Shown: positions 10,561-23,410, numbered from the stretch's first letter. The stretch: DNA of 64,000 bases from Benincasa hispida (GCF_009727055.1 NC_052349.1:35296959-35360958), one strand, 5' to 3'. Program-made: numbers and translations. Notes: generated by a model from the sequence alone, not told the origin.

Positions 10561-11125
10561 TGATGGTTGCACTGTTGATGGTTGCACTATTGTTTCTCGA
10601 TCTCTAAATTTGATGGTTGCACTATTGTTTCTCGATCTCTAAATTTGATGGTTGCACTATTGTTTCTCGATCTCTAAATTTGATGGTTGCACTGTTGTTT
10701 CTCGATCTCTAAATTTGATGGTTGCACTGTTGTTTCTCGATCTCTAAATTTGATGGTTGCACTGTTGTTTCTCGATCTCCAAATCTGATGGTTGCACTGT
10801 TGTTTCTCGATCTCCAAATCTGATGGTTGCACTGTTGTTTCTCGATCTCCAAATCTGATGGTTGCACTTTTGTTTTCGATCTCCAAATCTGATGGTTGCA
10901 CTGTTGTTTCTCGATCTCCAAATCTGATGGTTGCACTGTTGTTTTCTATCGATCCCAAATCTGATGGTTGCACTGTTGTTTCCTCGATCTCCAAATCTGA
11001 TGGTTTGCACTGTTGTTCTCGATCTCCCAAATCTGATGGTGCACTGTTGTTTTCTCGATCTCCAATCTGATGGTTGCACTGTTGTTTCTCGATCTCCAGA
11101 AATCTGATGGTTGCACTGTTGTTAG
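10561..11125 (+). repeat. 35-bp minisatellite, about 15 full units
   Basis: Head-to-tail units starting TGATGGTTGCACT, with unit starts at 10576, 10611, 10646, 10681, 10716, 10751, 10786, 10821, 10856, 10890, 10925, 10962, 10998, 11034 and 11068, and partial units at both ends. The first five carry CTCTAAATT and the rest CTCCAAATC. The first nine are exactly 35 bp; later ones vary from 34 to 37. Open frames across this block are repeat artefacts. Confidence 0.9.
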
Positions 11126-11147
11126 TGTGGATATTTCATATATATAT

Positions 11148-11179
<32 letters not shown>

Positions 11180-11539
11180 AATAAAATAAAAATATAAAAA
11201 AAAAGGAACGTGTCCCTTGTTTCAAAGAGAGCAGGACGGGTTATTCACATTTCATTTGATGGTCAGAGGCAAATTGAAAGCTAAGCAGTGGTAATTTCTA
11301 AGGATTCCCGAGGGAAATATCAAAAAAATCTATAGATCTCACTTCCCTTCCCCATACCAATACCGGCCAAATCCGGTTACATTTTGCCAACGAAGTTCTA
11401 CAGTTCAGAATATCTGTTAAACAGAGTCAAATAATATGTTACATTGATTTTCCCGATCTCCAAAATTTAAGTGTGGCTCCGCTTCATCTCCAAAATTTAA
11501 GTGCGGCTTTACTTACACCACCCTAATAACTTAACTCCT
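11126..11539. other. TA microsatellite and unclassified internal sequence
   Basis: An (AT)n tract covers about 11138-11178. The rest, up to 11539, shows nothing coding. Confidence 0.45.
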
Positions 11540-12660
11540 ACAAAAAAAAAAAAAAAAAAAAAATGAAGGGCAAGTTGTTAAAAAAATGGTGAATAAAAAA
11601 AATTAAGCATAAAAAAGGAGAGGGCAAAATTGCAAAAAAAAATTTTAGATTCAATTCATTGTTTAAATTTGGCTAAATTTGACTTGTTTCTAGAGAGAGA
11701 AAAAAGTGGAAACAAAATGTTAAAAAAACGGGGGTAAAAAAAGAAGAAGAAAAAGAAACAAAACAAAACAAAAAAAAAGAAAAAAAAAAGTAAAAGAGAA
11801 GAAGAAAAAAACAAAAGAAAAGAAAAAATGAAAAAAAAAATTATTAAAAAAAAAAAAAGAAAAGAGTAATATGAACAAAACAAAAAGAGAAATGTAAAAC
11901 AAGAACAACAAAAAAAAACGAAAGTAAAAAAGTGTAAAAAGAAAATTCCGAATAAAAAACTAAAAAGATAATACAAAAAATTTTGGTTAAAAGATAAAAC
12001 CAAACTTTTATTAGGAAAAAAAAAAACCTGAATCTTTCTTCTTCTTCTACACTACACATCCACTGCCCCCTAAAATTTCTCTCACTTCCCACTAAATCTC
12101 TCTCTACTATGTCACTCCCTCGCTCATATCAGCCAACCCTATCAGCGACGGGTGGCTTCGATCTCCAGGTGCTAGACAACAGTAATGTTGCAAACAATGG
12201 TGGTAAAAGAATTTGCAGGAAAAAAATGTTGAGAGAAGGAAAATAAGGAAGAAGAAAGAAAAATTAAGAAAAGAAAAAGGGTTTTCGTAGAAGGAAGAAA
12301 TTTAAAAAGAAAAAAGAAAAAAAATAAGACTTTGTTCTCTTTCTCTCACACATCATCTCGACACCATGAGAAACTGGCGATAAAAAAATCCAGCAGAAGC
12401 AAAAGTCGATGTCGTCAGTGACCACACATCAAGTGTAATGTAATGCTGATGGGTCCCGAAGAGATGATCAACCACAAAAGCCTTAAAAAAAAGTGAGGAA
12501 CAAAAATAGTTAAAAGTATGCGGAAGAAATTAGAAAAGAAAAAAAGATCGGTCACGAGAGAGTAGAAAAAAAATGAAAAAAAATAGAAGATCGATCACGA
12601 GAGAGTGCTCTGTTTCCATCGACTCGACAAAGCAAAACAAGAAGCATAAGAAAAAGTTGA
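11540..12660. repeat. long purine-rich (A/G) low-complexity region
   Basis: Oligo-A and AAAGAAGAA tracts dominate 11540-12010, and again 12210-12340 and 12480-12660, with little T or C on the plus strand. A short pyrimidine-rich stretch (12030-12120) interrupts it. Minus-strand frames here would read as runs of F and L and are not genes. Confidence 0.7.
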
Positions 12661-13079
12661 TGAAATAATAAAGCTCCTGAAGAAGTTTTTAGATAGGGGT
12701 GATTCACTCAATGTGAATTCTATGAAGTTTCTGAATTTAATTTATAGATGAATAATCAAAGGTGATTAAGATTTAAAAACCAAATTTGGAGAAGAAGTTT
12801 AGATTTTAGATTGGACTAAGATCTAACAAATTTTGGGTTAAATATATATATATATATTGGGATTTATCCAATTTAACAAAAAGAAGATAGTTTTATTGTC
12901 GGCAAGTTTGAAGACCCATATTCAACTTCACTAAAAAATAGTAATAGTAATAATAATTTAGGTCGGAATAATATTTATCCAAATCTCAAGTTCAAAGTTA
13001 TAGATTATCCAAGCTTCAAGTCAAAATTAGTTTAAGATTATAATTCTATCCAAATCAAATTTTGGATTTCAATTTTTGT

Positions 13080-13600
13080 TAGAACTCAAATTTGGGCATA
13101 TTCCAAAATTTATTTCAATTTCATCTAGGTTCATATCCATAGCTCCAAATCAAATTGGGGTAAGATCTAAAGCTTCTCTCAAATTAAAATTTGGCCATAT
13201 TCCAAATTTTATTCAAAATCAAATTGTTCAACTTTAATATTAAATTATGGATAAAATCTCAAATTTGGGCATCTTCCAAATTTTATATCAAATTCACCCA
13301 AATTTAGGTTCTCTCATCCCTATTTCAAATCAAATTTCAGGAAAGATCTAAAATTTATCCCAAATTAAAATTTGGTCATATTTCAAATTTTATTTCAAAT
13401 TCAAATTATCCATTCTTGAGTTTATCTTCAATCAAAATAAATTGCGGATAAAAAAAATGTCTCAATTGGTCTCTTATTAAAATTTGAGCATATCCCAAAT
13501 ATTTATCTCAAACCAAAATTGATCTAGATTCAATTTCACCCGAAATTCTATTCCAAATTCAAGTCAAGATTTGGGTACCAATAAAATTTCATCCCAATGT
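13080..13600. repeat. diverged tandem repeat, roughly 170-180-bp period
   Basis: CTCAAATTTGGGCAT occurs at about 13086 and 13257, and CAAATTAAAATTTGG at about 13180 and 13361. Each is followed by 'CATATTCCAAATTTTATTTCAAATTC'-like wording in the same order. Two to three degenerate units are recognisable within the gypsy-like element. Confidence 0.55.
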
Positions 13601-14054
13601 CAAGACCTTAGCACAACCTAAGTGTGTCTCAAATCAAAATATAGACATACTCCAAGCATCCACCAAATCAAAGTTGAAGGAAAGAGAAAGACAAAATCAC
13701 AAATTCTACTTCAAATTCACATAAAGAATTGAATATATTCTAAACCTTAAAAAAATGATTGTTAGAATTTGAGATATTAAATTAAATTCGCAATTAAGTA
13801 GAACATAAATTCTACTTTAGTTCAAATTAAAGTTTACTTGAGAGCAAGAAAGTCGATTAAAATTCATATTTTGTTTACTTGGGGAAAGTGTGTCAAGCAA
13901 ACAAAATTTCAAATCAAAATTTTGAACTAAACTCTCATATCTTGATCATGATGATGCATTAAATTAAAAGAGTCAAAATCATACTTTGATTCCAAATTAT
14001 TTTTTCGAGATTCACACACCGCATAGACGTGCATAAATTTCGAAAAGGGGCATT

Positions 14055-15481
14055 TGTTGAATGAGAAATTTTGGCGAATCACGAGTTGCCACATCATCAA
14101 TGAAAGCCCAAGTCTATTGGAAAAATTATAAGTTGGATTGAGCCGAGTAATTAAAGTTGGACCTAACACAATTAAGACTCATGGTGAAATTTTGGACTAA
14201 ATTAAAGATTAAGCTCAAACTCAGTATTTCGGCCCAACAACAAATGGGCCCAACACCCAACTTTAGCCCAAACCCAATTTTGGCCCAGTAAAGTAATTAG
14301 GACCAAGCCCATGTAAGGCCCATGAGAAATCTCTAGAGGCATTATCTCTCCATTTGGGACGGGTAGGAAGAATTGAAGACAAAAGCTCCCTAAAGTTCTG
14401 AAGTCTGAAGCTACAAGGATCTGAAGAACATAACTCCACTAAAGTTCTGAAGATTAGAAGACATATCAAAGCTCTGAAGATAAGAAGACACTAAAGCTCT
14501 AAAGATAAAAATAGATATTAAAGCTCTAAAGATTAAGCTCCCAAGATCCAAGACTCAGGCTCTCAAGTGCTAAAGACCGAAGCTTCTCAAGCTTCGAAGA
14601 CTGAAGTTCTCAAATTCTAAAGAACTGAAGATCTGAACTATTTGAAGCTTTGAAGATTAGAAGATTTCAACAAACTGACTGTATCTTCACAACCTACAAG
14701 CTGAAGATTCAATCTCCTCAAACCCAAAGGCCAAGCCCAAGCCCATCTATGAACTCTATAAATAGAGAAGCTTTCCTCATTTGGAGGAGTCAGGAATTCT
14801 ACATTACACAGAGCCTAGAAAGAATTCTCCAAACAACTAGAGGACTCCTAAAGCTGATCACACCTGAAGACTGAAGTCCATCGGAGATACAAGCATTCTT
14901 CCAAGACTTCAACTCCAAGATCATCACGCGTTTCGCTTCCTCAAATCAAGCGTACACATTCGACTGAGAGAGAACCAGAGGATCAAATATTAGAGATCGA
15001 ACCACATCGCATCAAATCAACATCAACACCAACTCAAGTTCAACTCTACGAAAGAAGTTTATTCGGAAGCCTCATGCGAACACTAATCATCCAAGAAGAT
15101 CATCAAACCCAAAGGCTGATTATCCAAGAAGATCAACAAGCCCAAAGGCCAATCATCGAAGAAGATCAATAAGCCCAAAGGTCGATCTGGATCAACAAGC
15201 CCAAAGACCAATCATCCAAGAAGATCATCAAGCCCAAAGGAGAAGATCAACAAGCTCAAACGTCGATCATCCAAGAAGTTCAACAAGCCCAGAAGCCAAT
15301 CATCCAAGAAGATTATCAAGCTCAAAGGTCGATCATCCAAGAAGATCAACAAACGCAAAAGTCGATCATCAAAGATCAATAAGCCCAAAGGATTATTAAG
15401 CCCAAAGACCGATAAGATCAATAAGCCCAAATGTCAATCATCCAAGAAGATCAACCAACTTTATTTTGAAAGCATCAAGAT
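14055..15481 (+). repeat. 3' LTR of the gypsy-like element, truncated
   Basis: Starts TGTTGAATGAG directly after a purine-rich tract and follows the 5' LTR. The first TATA box is lost (the equivalent sequence near 14330 reads CTCTAGAGG), while the second is kept (14757-14764). The 33-bp minisatellite is present but shorter and more broken (about 15081-15460). Similarity to the 5' LTR stops near 15481. Confidence 0.75.
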
Positions 15482-16137
15482 TGGGTAAAAAAAGTGTTAA
15501 CCGAAATTAGGCATAAATGGGACTAGTAATCTTAAATGTATAAATCTTAAAGCCAAAGACCAAATTAAACCTAGAGACTAAATTAGGATTAAAAATATAA
15601 CGTGTTAAAACCTAAATAGAAATTAAACCCAAAATTTAGTGACAAAAATGTATATTTTTTTCTTCATAAAAATAATCTTAACAATTTCAATAGTACAAAA
15701 AATGTAATTTGAAAGAAAAAAATAGGTGGGAAAAGTGTTGAAGGCAAGATCTAAAATATCGACGTCAACAAAAATATTGAAGTTTGAATTTTACGAAGAT
15801 TTGGATGAAAATAACATGAAAATGTAGACACGTTGATGAAATTTTAATATGATAGTTAAGGAACAATAGAAGGAAAAAAAAAAGGACTATAAAAAGACAA
15901 ATATCATACTGTTTTCCTTTTTATTTTTTTTTCCCCCAAATCAACTCTATTCTTCCAATTTTATTTTTAAACTGCATTATCTATCTCACAGTCGTATATC
16001 CGCTGATTTCCTCCCTTCCGTTCTAAATAAACTTCTCTTTTTTCTTTTTCTTTGAAAAAAATAGTAATTGTGAATTTCCTAATTATAATAATATTGATAC
16101 AAATATGGTATTTTTTTTAATAGAGAAACAAATATAG
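15482..16137. other. AT-rich spacer between two retroelements
   Basis: No coding or structured sequence was recognised. TATAG at 16133-16137 is the left target duplication of the next element. Confidence 0.45.
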
Positions 16138-17329
16138 TATTAGTCGTCGTTAATTTTGGATCGTGTTGTATCGTGGAAGATCCACTACCTTGAAAGCAAA
16201 ATTGGTGCGACCTTGATGTTAAATCACCAGAAGTCGATTGCTCACTCAAGATTAATACAACACTATTCTCAGACGTGCACTCGTCGAAGAATGATTGGAA
16301 TCAAGTGAAAACTTTGCTTAGAATTAAATCATTTTTAATAGAGAGAAATATAATGCCAAAACTCAAATTTCACCTATAAGGACTAAAACAACCATTTTTT
16401 CTTTTTATAAGAATCCAACAAAAATGTTTTTCTTCATTAAATAAAAAAAAACATTTAAGATTTTAATTAAATACAAAAATGTTTCATATATAAATTAAAT
16501 AGGAAAACGTTTCATATCTAAATTAAATATAGAAAATCTTTTTCAAATTTAAATTAAATATAAAAATACATTTAGAAATTTTTTGTTAATTTTGTGACAA
16601 GTTATTCCAACAAATGACTAATTGACTAATCATTCCCAACAATCTGGCATGAATGACTGGCAATTAAAAAATTGAATAATTTATCTGAGCAACTATAGGA
16701 GAATAAACTTAAACATCAATATCTGTCAATTTGAATTGATGCATAGTGAAGTAGGGCAACAACTTGATTAAAGAGAGTGAGTTACCTCTTGAACTTTCAA
16801 TAACTATGGTTGAAATCCCTACAACACGTTTTACTCCTTGAATTTTATGGATTTTGCAGTACAATGCGTGTTATTTAAAGTCATGCACATAGAATCTCGG
16901 GTGAATCTGAAAGCTCTAAAAAAAACCCCTTAAAACTCCTTCATAAAAGACGACCACACCTTCACATTCACGTTTATTGCTTCATCAAGTCTATAACAAT
17001 AAACTATTCAAAAACTGAGCTATGAAAACTTCGCATCTAGTCCATACCAGGACCAACTTCATCAAGTCTGTCAAAGACAAACCACTAAAAAACTGAGCTA
17101 TGAAAATCTTACAATTATCTAGCAAGGCCATACCAGGACACCCAAAGAAAGAGCTATGGAATTTTTAGAGGTTTTAATTATGTCCATCAAGTCCGTACTA
17201 GAACCATCCAAATAAAGAGTTATGAACCATCAAGTTTATTGCAATAGATCACCAAAATAAAGGGTTATGGATCATCAAGTCTATCACAATAGATCGCCCA
17301 AATAAAGGGCTATGGACGGCCACTATAAG

Positions 17330-18185
17330 GGTTTAAGTCTCATACTTATTGAAAATTGATGAATTACTCTCATTGTTAGTCCTTTAGTGAGAGGATCTAC
17401 TAAATTGCTCTCACACCTCACATATACCAAGGAGATAATCCTCCTTTTAGTAACTGTTTCACAGCTCCATGTCTAAGACATATATGCCTCCTTTTGCCAT
17501 CATGCACACTATTCTTCGGAATTCCTATGGCAACTTGTAGATCACAGTACAAAGAGATTAGTACTGATGCCTCCACAATGGTACATCTCCCAGTAGGCTT
17601 TTAAGCCACTCATACTAACATCCCCTACAATGGTATATATCCCATTAAGAACACATATCCACTAGTAAAACTTACTTCATCGTTCTATATTACCTATTTT
17701 GTATACACTATCCTTCTAATATTTTAGAGAATTATTAAAATGCAAAAAAAAAAAAAATTATTGTACCCTTAAGATACTTTAGAATTGACAAAAAGCAATC
17801 AAATATTCTTTATATATATATATATATATATACTCATAAAAAAACATAGTACTTCCTATCATCTTTGCATATTTAGATTGAGAAACACTACCTCCTTTAT
17901 TTTTCTTAAGATTCATACTAGCATCATAAGGTATTCTTACAGGAGCATCGTCATAACTATCAAATCTCTTTAATAGTTTTCAATGTAGTGTGATTGATCC
18001 AAATAAAATTTGTTCTTAGTTTTTCTAAGATTAACACCAAGTATTACGTCAGCTTCTCCTAAATCTTTTACAAACATATAATCACACAAATGTACACAAC
18101 TCAAACAATTTTGAGTAAACATGTGTATCAATAGATAGTAATATATAACCACACAATTAGCTCTAACAACTTTAAGTAAACACAT
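17330..18185 (-). pseudogene. reverse transcriptase / RNase H remnants of the copia element
   Basis: Reading leftward: MFVKDLGEADVILGVNLRKT and DQSHYIENY (18085-17972) match the copia RT thumb region. This is followed by broken sequence, then WLK..LLGDVPLW, ISLYCDLQVAIG and HDGKRRHICLRHGAVKQLL (about 17615-17440), the RNase H end. Stops and frame changes separate the blocks. No YVDD is visible. Confidence 0.65.
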
Positions 18186-18439
18186 GTATCAATGGATATT
18201 TACTAGTGTATCGTTAAAGTTCTAATCACACAAATATTTAGAAGCAAGGCCACCATTGAAAAATGATTTATTTACATCAATTTGATGTATTATACAAATG
18301 CTATTAAGGTCTTGTTTTCCTTTAAGAAATTCTACTAAATCCATGAGTTCGATTTTTATTTTCTCTTTTCAAGATATCCTAGATAGGCTAAATAAAATAA
18401 AGACTTTATACTTTCAATAAATTGAAATTATATGTATGT

Positions 18440-18905
18440 ACTCATGATCATCTCCTTATCTAACCAATGTGGGACTTTGATCGCATTGCCAACAATCCTC
18501 CTCTCGATCAAAGGACCAACTGAACCTCCACTTAAGTAGCCATCCATCCATCTAACTCTTATCTAGGCAAACTCCTTTTCACCAGAGCATTTCTCCTATC
18601 CAATAGAATTCAACCATGGATCATACCATGACTACTTTTACGGCTCCACTACATCTTTTTTCGACCTCTGAGGATTTATATCAACATGGCTAAGTTAGGG
18701 GACGACTCTGATACCACTTATTAGAGATAACATATCTCCAAATATCTTCACAATAGTATGATATTGTATCTACTTTGGACATAAGCCCTTATGACTTTGC
18801 TTTTTTGTTTGACCCCAAAAAGCCTCATACTGACAAAGATAGTTGTTCTAACTTATATATTCATGAAAAGTCCTTATAAAATATCCACATATTTTATAGT
18901 TTAGA
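18440..18905 (-). mobile_element. TRIM-like miniature LTR element nested in the copia element
   Basis: On the minus strand a perfect TGGTATCAGAG primer site (18702-18712) lies next to sequence ending ATCTCTAATAAG. About 200 bases further on (18500-18512) a GAGAGGAGGATTG purine tract is followed by TGTTGGCAATGC, a likely LTR start. The internal region of about 200-250 bp has no coding capacity, as in terminal-repeat retrotransposons in miniature. The right-hand LTR seems cut off near 18905. Confidence 0.5.
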
Positions 18906-20229
18906 CAAATAAGCTTCCTGAATGATGAATTTTTCACATTTTCATACTACCAACAAGCTAGTAATCAAAATTATGTTGTAGGATCAAACTGAATTAAAAG
19001 TAATAATGAGACTTTTCAACTTCATAAAAGAAGTATGATATGACAATTTATGACATGAATCATATATAAACATTGTCAACTATAACATATGGAACATTAT
19101 TTCCATTCATGATAATCAGATCAATAACATTTCATTTGATTTATGAAAACATTTTCTTATTGCACATATCATTTGCTAGTCATAAAATATCATATAACGT
19201 ATACTTTATCAAATATATATATCGAATATCATGCTCAAATGTAGCAATGAAATAAAATATATTGCTAAACTTTTCATACCATATGAAAAGAAAAACATTG
19301 AACTTGTGGAACAAATTACCAATCAAGATATCTTTAAAATATTTGAAAATTCAATTTTTATTTCTATCCATCATGATTTGAATCACATTGAGAAAATATT
19401 TTTTATCATCGTCCAAAATGACAGTAGTTTGTAATTTAAAAGTTAGAGGTGTTCCAAGAGGTATTTGTGGAACAAACCATCAAAATTTCTTCACTTATAA
19501 GTCATTATATTTGATGATCAACAATAACAAGACCCAACACACAAACTATTTATCACAGGCACATATGACAATCACCATAAATCAGTCCACTTATTTACTC
19601 ATCATAAAGTAGAAATTCAATATTTTTAGCTCTCTCCAAAATTCTCAAATCATGCCTTCTGTCGAATGATTATTCAACACACTATTTAAAAAAATAAGAT
19701 AGAATGAAACCCATTTATCAGGATCAATAAAATTATGATCAGATTCTAATTCTAAGTGATTCATTCTAGAACTTAAGGTTCGAAATATAAATAAAACACA
19801 CCCATTAATAATGTTCAAGCTAAACTGAAGACAACGATGAAACGTAAAAATTATGAGTGGAAAAACTTTCAATTAATCAACAGCATAAATGTATTCACAA
19901 ACAAAAATACCGTTTGAAAAAAAAAATTGAATTTAGTGGAACAAACCACCAATCAAATTATTTTTAACATATTTGAATCAAATAAAAAAGATCTCATCAC
20001 TCCTATGATAATCAAGAAGATTTAATATAATTTCTCTCGAAATTTCTTTCCAACAAACCATTCATTCATATTTATCATATTTTCTCCGCAACATGAGATT
20101 TTGGTTCATACTTGCAATATATAATTTGTAATAGCAAATTTTTCACAACTTAAATGTTGGTTGACAATATGAAGCTGGCACAAAATCACATATTAAACAT
20201 TAACAAAATCACACAAATATCAAGTTTAT
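18906..20229. other. remaining interior of the copia element
   Basis: Two diverged copies of a phrase containing TGGAACAAA..ACCAATCAA occur about 640 bp apart (19305 and 19938), with a weaker third near 19467. No conserved protein block was recognised. Confidence 0.35.
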
Positions 20230-20686
20230 TGTTAGTCGTCGTCAATTCTAGATCTCAATCGTTGTTGTGTCGTGAAAGATCCACTGCCTTGAAAGTAAAA
20301 TCAGTGAGACTTCAATGCTAAATCGTTAGAAACTGATTGCTCCCCAAGGTTAATACAACAGCCTTCTCAGACGTGTGCTCGTCGAAGAAGAACTGGTGCT
20401 CATAATTAAATCATTTTTAATAGAGAAAAATATAATGTCAAAACTCAAATCTCGCCCTTAAGGACTAAAACAACCATTTTTTCTTTTTATAAAAATCCGA
20501 CAAAAACGTTTTTCTAAATTAAATATAGAAAAAAATAGGAAAATGTTTCATATCTAAATTAAAAACATAAAACCATTCTCAAATTTAAATTAAATATAAA
20601 AATACATTTAGAAATCTTTGACTAACTAATTTCATGGCAAGTTATTCCAGCAAATGACTAATTGACTAATCATTCCCAACATATAG

Positions 20687-21453
20687 TAGTTAATAATACA
20701 AAATACTCTTAAATTGTGTGGATAAGTTTTAATTATACCTCTAAACTTTATAAATTTTATTTTAATCCTTGAAGCTGTATTTCAAAAAATATCCTAAGAA
20801 AATGATAAAAATTTGTAGATGTGTAAAAACTGAAGGAGAAAATTTTTTAACTCAATTTTGAAATATGGAAATTGCGATGAGTGACAAAAGAGATTAGGAA
20901 AATTGGCAACGTGCCTTTGAAGTTTCTTATTTTGCATATATAACAAAATATTCAATATTGTCTTCCTACTTTACCCTTTTAACAGTTGTAGACCAACGTC
21001 TTTGTTCTCTTGCATTTTCTTGAAATACTGAAAAATCCCAAGCATGGCGGTGTTCACTCTCGTTCGGTGGCCCCATCGTGCCCTTCCTCTCTTCCACCAA
21101 AATGTGTTTGTACTTTAACATTATATTCAGCATCTGAGTTTGTTCTTTATCAAATGTCAAAACTATTAAAACAAAAAGAAAAAGGAAAATTCTGCGGTAT
21201 GAAAACTGGTAGTGTTGGAAGAGGAAGAGGAAGAGGAAGAGGTGCCGAAAAATCATACTTTGCATGTGACCTTTTCTTTCTTGTTGATTTTCCCATTATT
21301 AGAGAGAAAAGTAAAGCTGAGAGAGTGTATCATTAAAGCCCAGCAAGTACCAACGGATAGGATATGTGAATATCTATGGTGGAAAAGATCGTTTTTTAAT
21401 TTTAATTTTACAATAACGTGCAAATAATATATGTGACGAAAACAGAATACACA
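20687..21453. other. spacer without a recognised gene
   Basis: A GAGGAA-rich run lies at 21216-21242. A minus-strand frame at 20966-21265 ends in a hydrophilic segment (MGPPNESEHRHAW..) that I could not assign; its upstream half is the translated AG-run. Nothing else stands out. Confidence 0.3.
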
Positions 21454-23410
21454 TGATCAATTAAGCATATATCTAAATCTCGTAGAGTCTTGTAGTTTGT
21501 AATTGTATTGTTCAAACATTTTATTTATTCAACAAAATATGAGGTGTTTTATTTGACATTTAATAGCATTAAACCCACAAACCAATAAACTAAAATTCAA
21601 GGTTATCATTTGTAACTTAAACATGTATGTAGAGACATACAGGTGGATCATGTTTAAGTTATAACCTAAATAGTCTGTAGTAGATGGATAAGGTTGGATA
21701 CCATATCCTGGTGACACTATGAGTACGGCCCGCTTTGTAGATGTTCCAATTGTTGTAAAGTATTACAAATGATCTGATTCTAATCATTTATGTGGAGACA
21801 TGCGAGCGGGGTATTCTATGCAAAAGAGTTTGTATAAGACCGGACCACGAAATGACTAGTCTCATTATATTACACCATTCATAACTAAGACTTACATTTT
21901 ACCAAGATGATCATAGGTGACATGACCTAAATCTTGAGTGAGATGTGAACTCCTATCTATGAGGACGATCCTTTGATTTGTATGGGTGAGAGTGGTCAAA
22001 TCGTCGACTAAAAAAACCTACTATTTTGGGGATTCGTCTAATTAGGGAGTTGGGAACACAGCTACAGAAGACGAAATTTACTCCTTCCCCCAAGTTGGAG
22101 TAAGTACATAAATTGCTCTCTTAAGAACTGATTTTGGGGCTTGAACAATGTGGTGTCACACTTTCTCCTGACCCAAGAGGGGTTTGGTCATAGTTGGACT
22201 GGTACTTAAAGAATTAGATGTAACTACAGGGGCAATACGATAATTTCGGCCTAGTTGTACTTACAAGCAATTTGTGAAGGGTCATCGCCCTGTTGACTGG
22301 TTATATCCAATAGACACAGAAATATATATGTAGTACGAAGAGTGCAGCTGTCGGTCTTTAGTGGAGTGCCCAACAGTTAATGGATGTTGAATAATATAAT
22401 TAAAGGAGTTTAATTAATTATTCAATACCATTGGAGCTTCAAACTACAGGCTCATGAGGTCCCCTCTGTAACTCAATAAGGATTAAATGAGAATCAATTT
22501 TGGATTGATTTGAATTGTTCAAATTAATTGAGAAAATTAATTATACGTGATATAATTAATTTAATTTAATTATATATGATATAATTACTATAATGTATTT
22601 GATACGTTATAATATAATTTTATTTAAGAGAAAATAAATATTTGAATATGATTCAAATATTAATTAAATTGGATTCATATAATTGAATTTAGTATAAGTG
22701 AGATTTATATTAAATATCATGCATTGATAAGAGAATAAAAACTATAGGTTATATTGTATTTGATACAATATTAAACTATAGCTTATATGTTATATTTGAT
22801 ATAACATATAGTTTAATATATATTATATGATAAAGTGGTTATCATATAAATATATATTAAAATTTTATTAAAATTATTTTCTTTTAATTAATTTATTTTT
22901 GAAAAATAATATTGGGAGGGAATTGTAACTTCCTTCCCCTTTTTTTCTATTTACAACGTACATGAGTGGGAGGTGCAGGTGTTCTGACTTTTTCATCTTC
23001 TTCCCCGTTTGAGTTTTACAGAGAACAGTCTCTGCAAGAAAAAATCATCTGAGAAAAGTTCTCAAGTTTTTATCTCTTTCTCTTCCTCTCCATTTCCCCC
23101 TCTTCTAAAATACCAAGAGACTACGGCTCCTTGGATTCTCATCCTAAAGAATATAGGGGAAGCTTTCGTGGTGGTGGCTGAATTAGGGTTTCGAGTTCAT
23201 GACTTCTTGGAGAGGAGGAATCATACAAGAAGATTAAATCTTCAAGGGTAAGTCTTCTTATCTCTTTTCTCTTTTTCATAACTAGCATGCTGTAAAATTT
23301 TATTTTGATGCATAATATTTCTGTTTTATTTCTATAAAATTCACGTTATGTAAAAATTGGGATTTGGGACCGATCCCCACTTTCGCTCCAAACCTTAACT
23401 GGTTCCTTCA
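21454..23410 (+). repeat. copia-family LTR A (about 1.96 kb)
   Basis: Follows the consensus of the other LTRs in the window. After a diverged first 20 bases it reads TAAATCTCGTAGAGTC, then GGATAAGGTTGGATACC and GGCCCGCTTTGTAGATGTT, an AT-rich palindromic middle, and a CT-rich stretch ending TTCCTTCA. ACTAG follows at 23411. To its right lies a short gypsy integrase fragment; nothing matching it was seen to the left, so a simple insertion cannot be confirmed. Confidence 0.7.

Larger units (their letters stand above)
5928..15481 (+). mobile_element. non-autonomous Ty3/gypsy (Tat/Ogre-like) LTR retrotransposon
   Basis: Two long direct repeats, 5928-7607 and 14055-15481, bound an internal region that begins with a primer-binding-like site (7611-7626) and ends with a purine-rich tract (AAAAGGGGCA at 14043-14052). 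The interior keeps decayed gag sequence and a downstream reading frame, but I found no reverse transcriptase, RNase H or integrase. Instead it holds a 35-bp minisatellite, purine-rich low-complexity DNA and diverged tandem repeats. The right LTR lacks roughly the last 100 bases of the left one, and no target duplication is visible. The layout resembles large pol-less derivatives mobilised in trans by related autonomous elements (inference). Confidence 0.75.
16138..20681 (-). mobile_element. Ty1/copia element with two LTRs and a TATAG target duplication
   Basis: Related direct repeats at 16138-16641 and 20230-20681 share TTAGTCGTCGT at the start and ACTAATCATTCCCAACA at the end. TATAG lies immediately outside both ends (16133-16137 and 20682-20686). 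Coding remnants read on the minus strand, so the right LTR is the 5' one. RT sequence lies near 18185-17840 (KDLGEADVILG, DQSHYIE) and RNase H near 17670-17330 (GKRRHICLRHGAVKQLL). The interior is strongly decayed, lacks recognisable gag, and contains a nested TRIM-like element. The left LTR begins TA instead of TG. Confidence 0.8.

Noticed and set aside
10674..11079. Long overlapping minus-strand frames rich in QPSDLEIE-type repeats
   Set aside because: They lie wholly in the 35-bp minisatellite; the peptide repeat is produced by the DNA repeat.
11656..12092. Minus-strand frames made of F, L and S
   Set aside because: They are translations of the A/G-rich low-complexity tract; no start context or conserved domain.
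20966..21265. Minus-strand frame ending in a hydrophilic segment, possible gene fragment
   Set aside because: Half of it is a translated AG-run, and I could not match the rest to any family.
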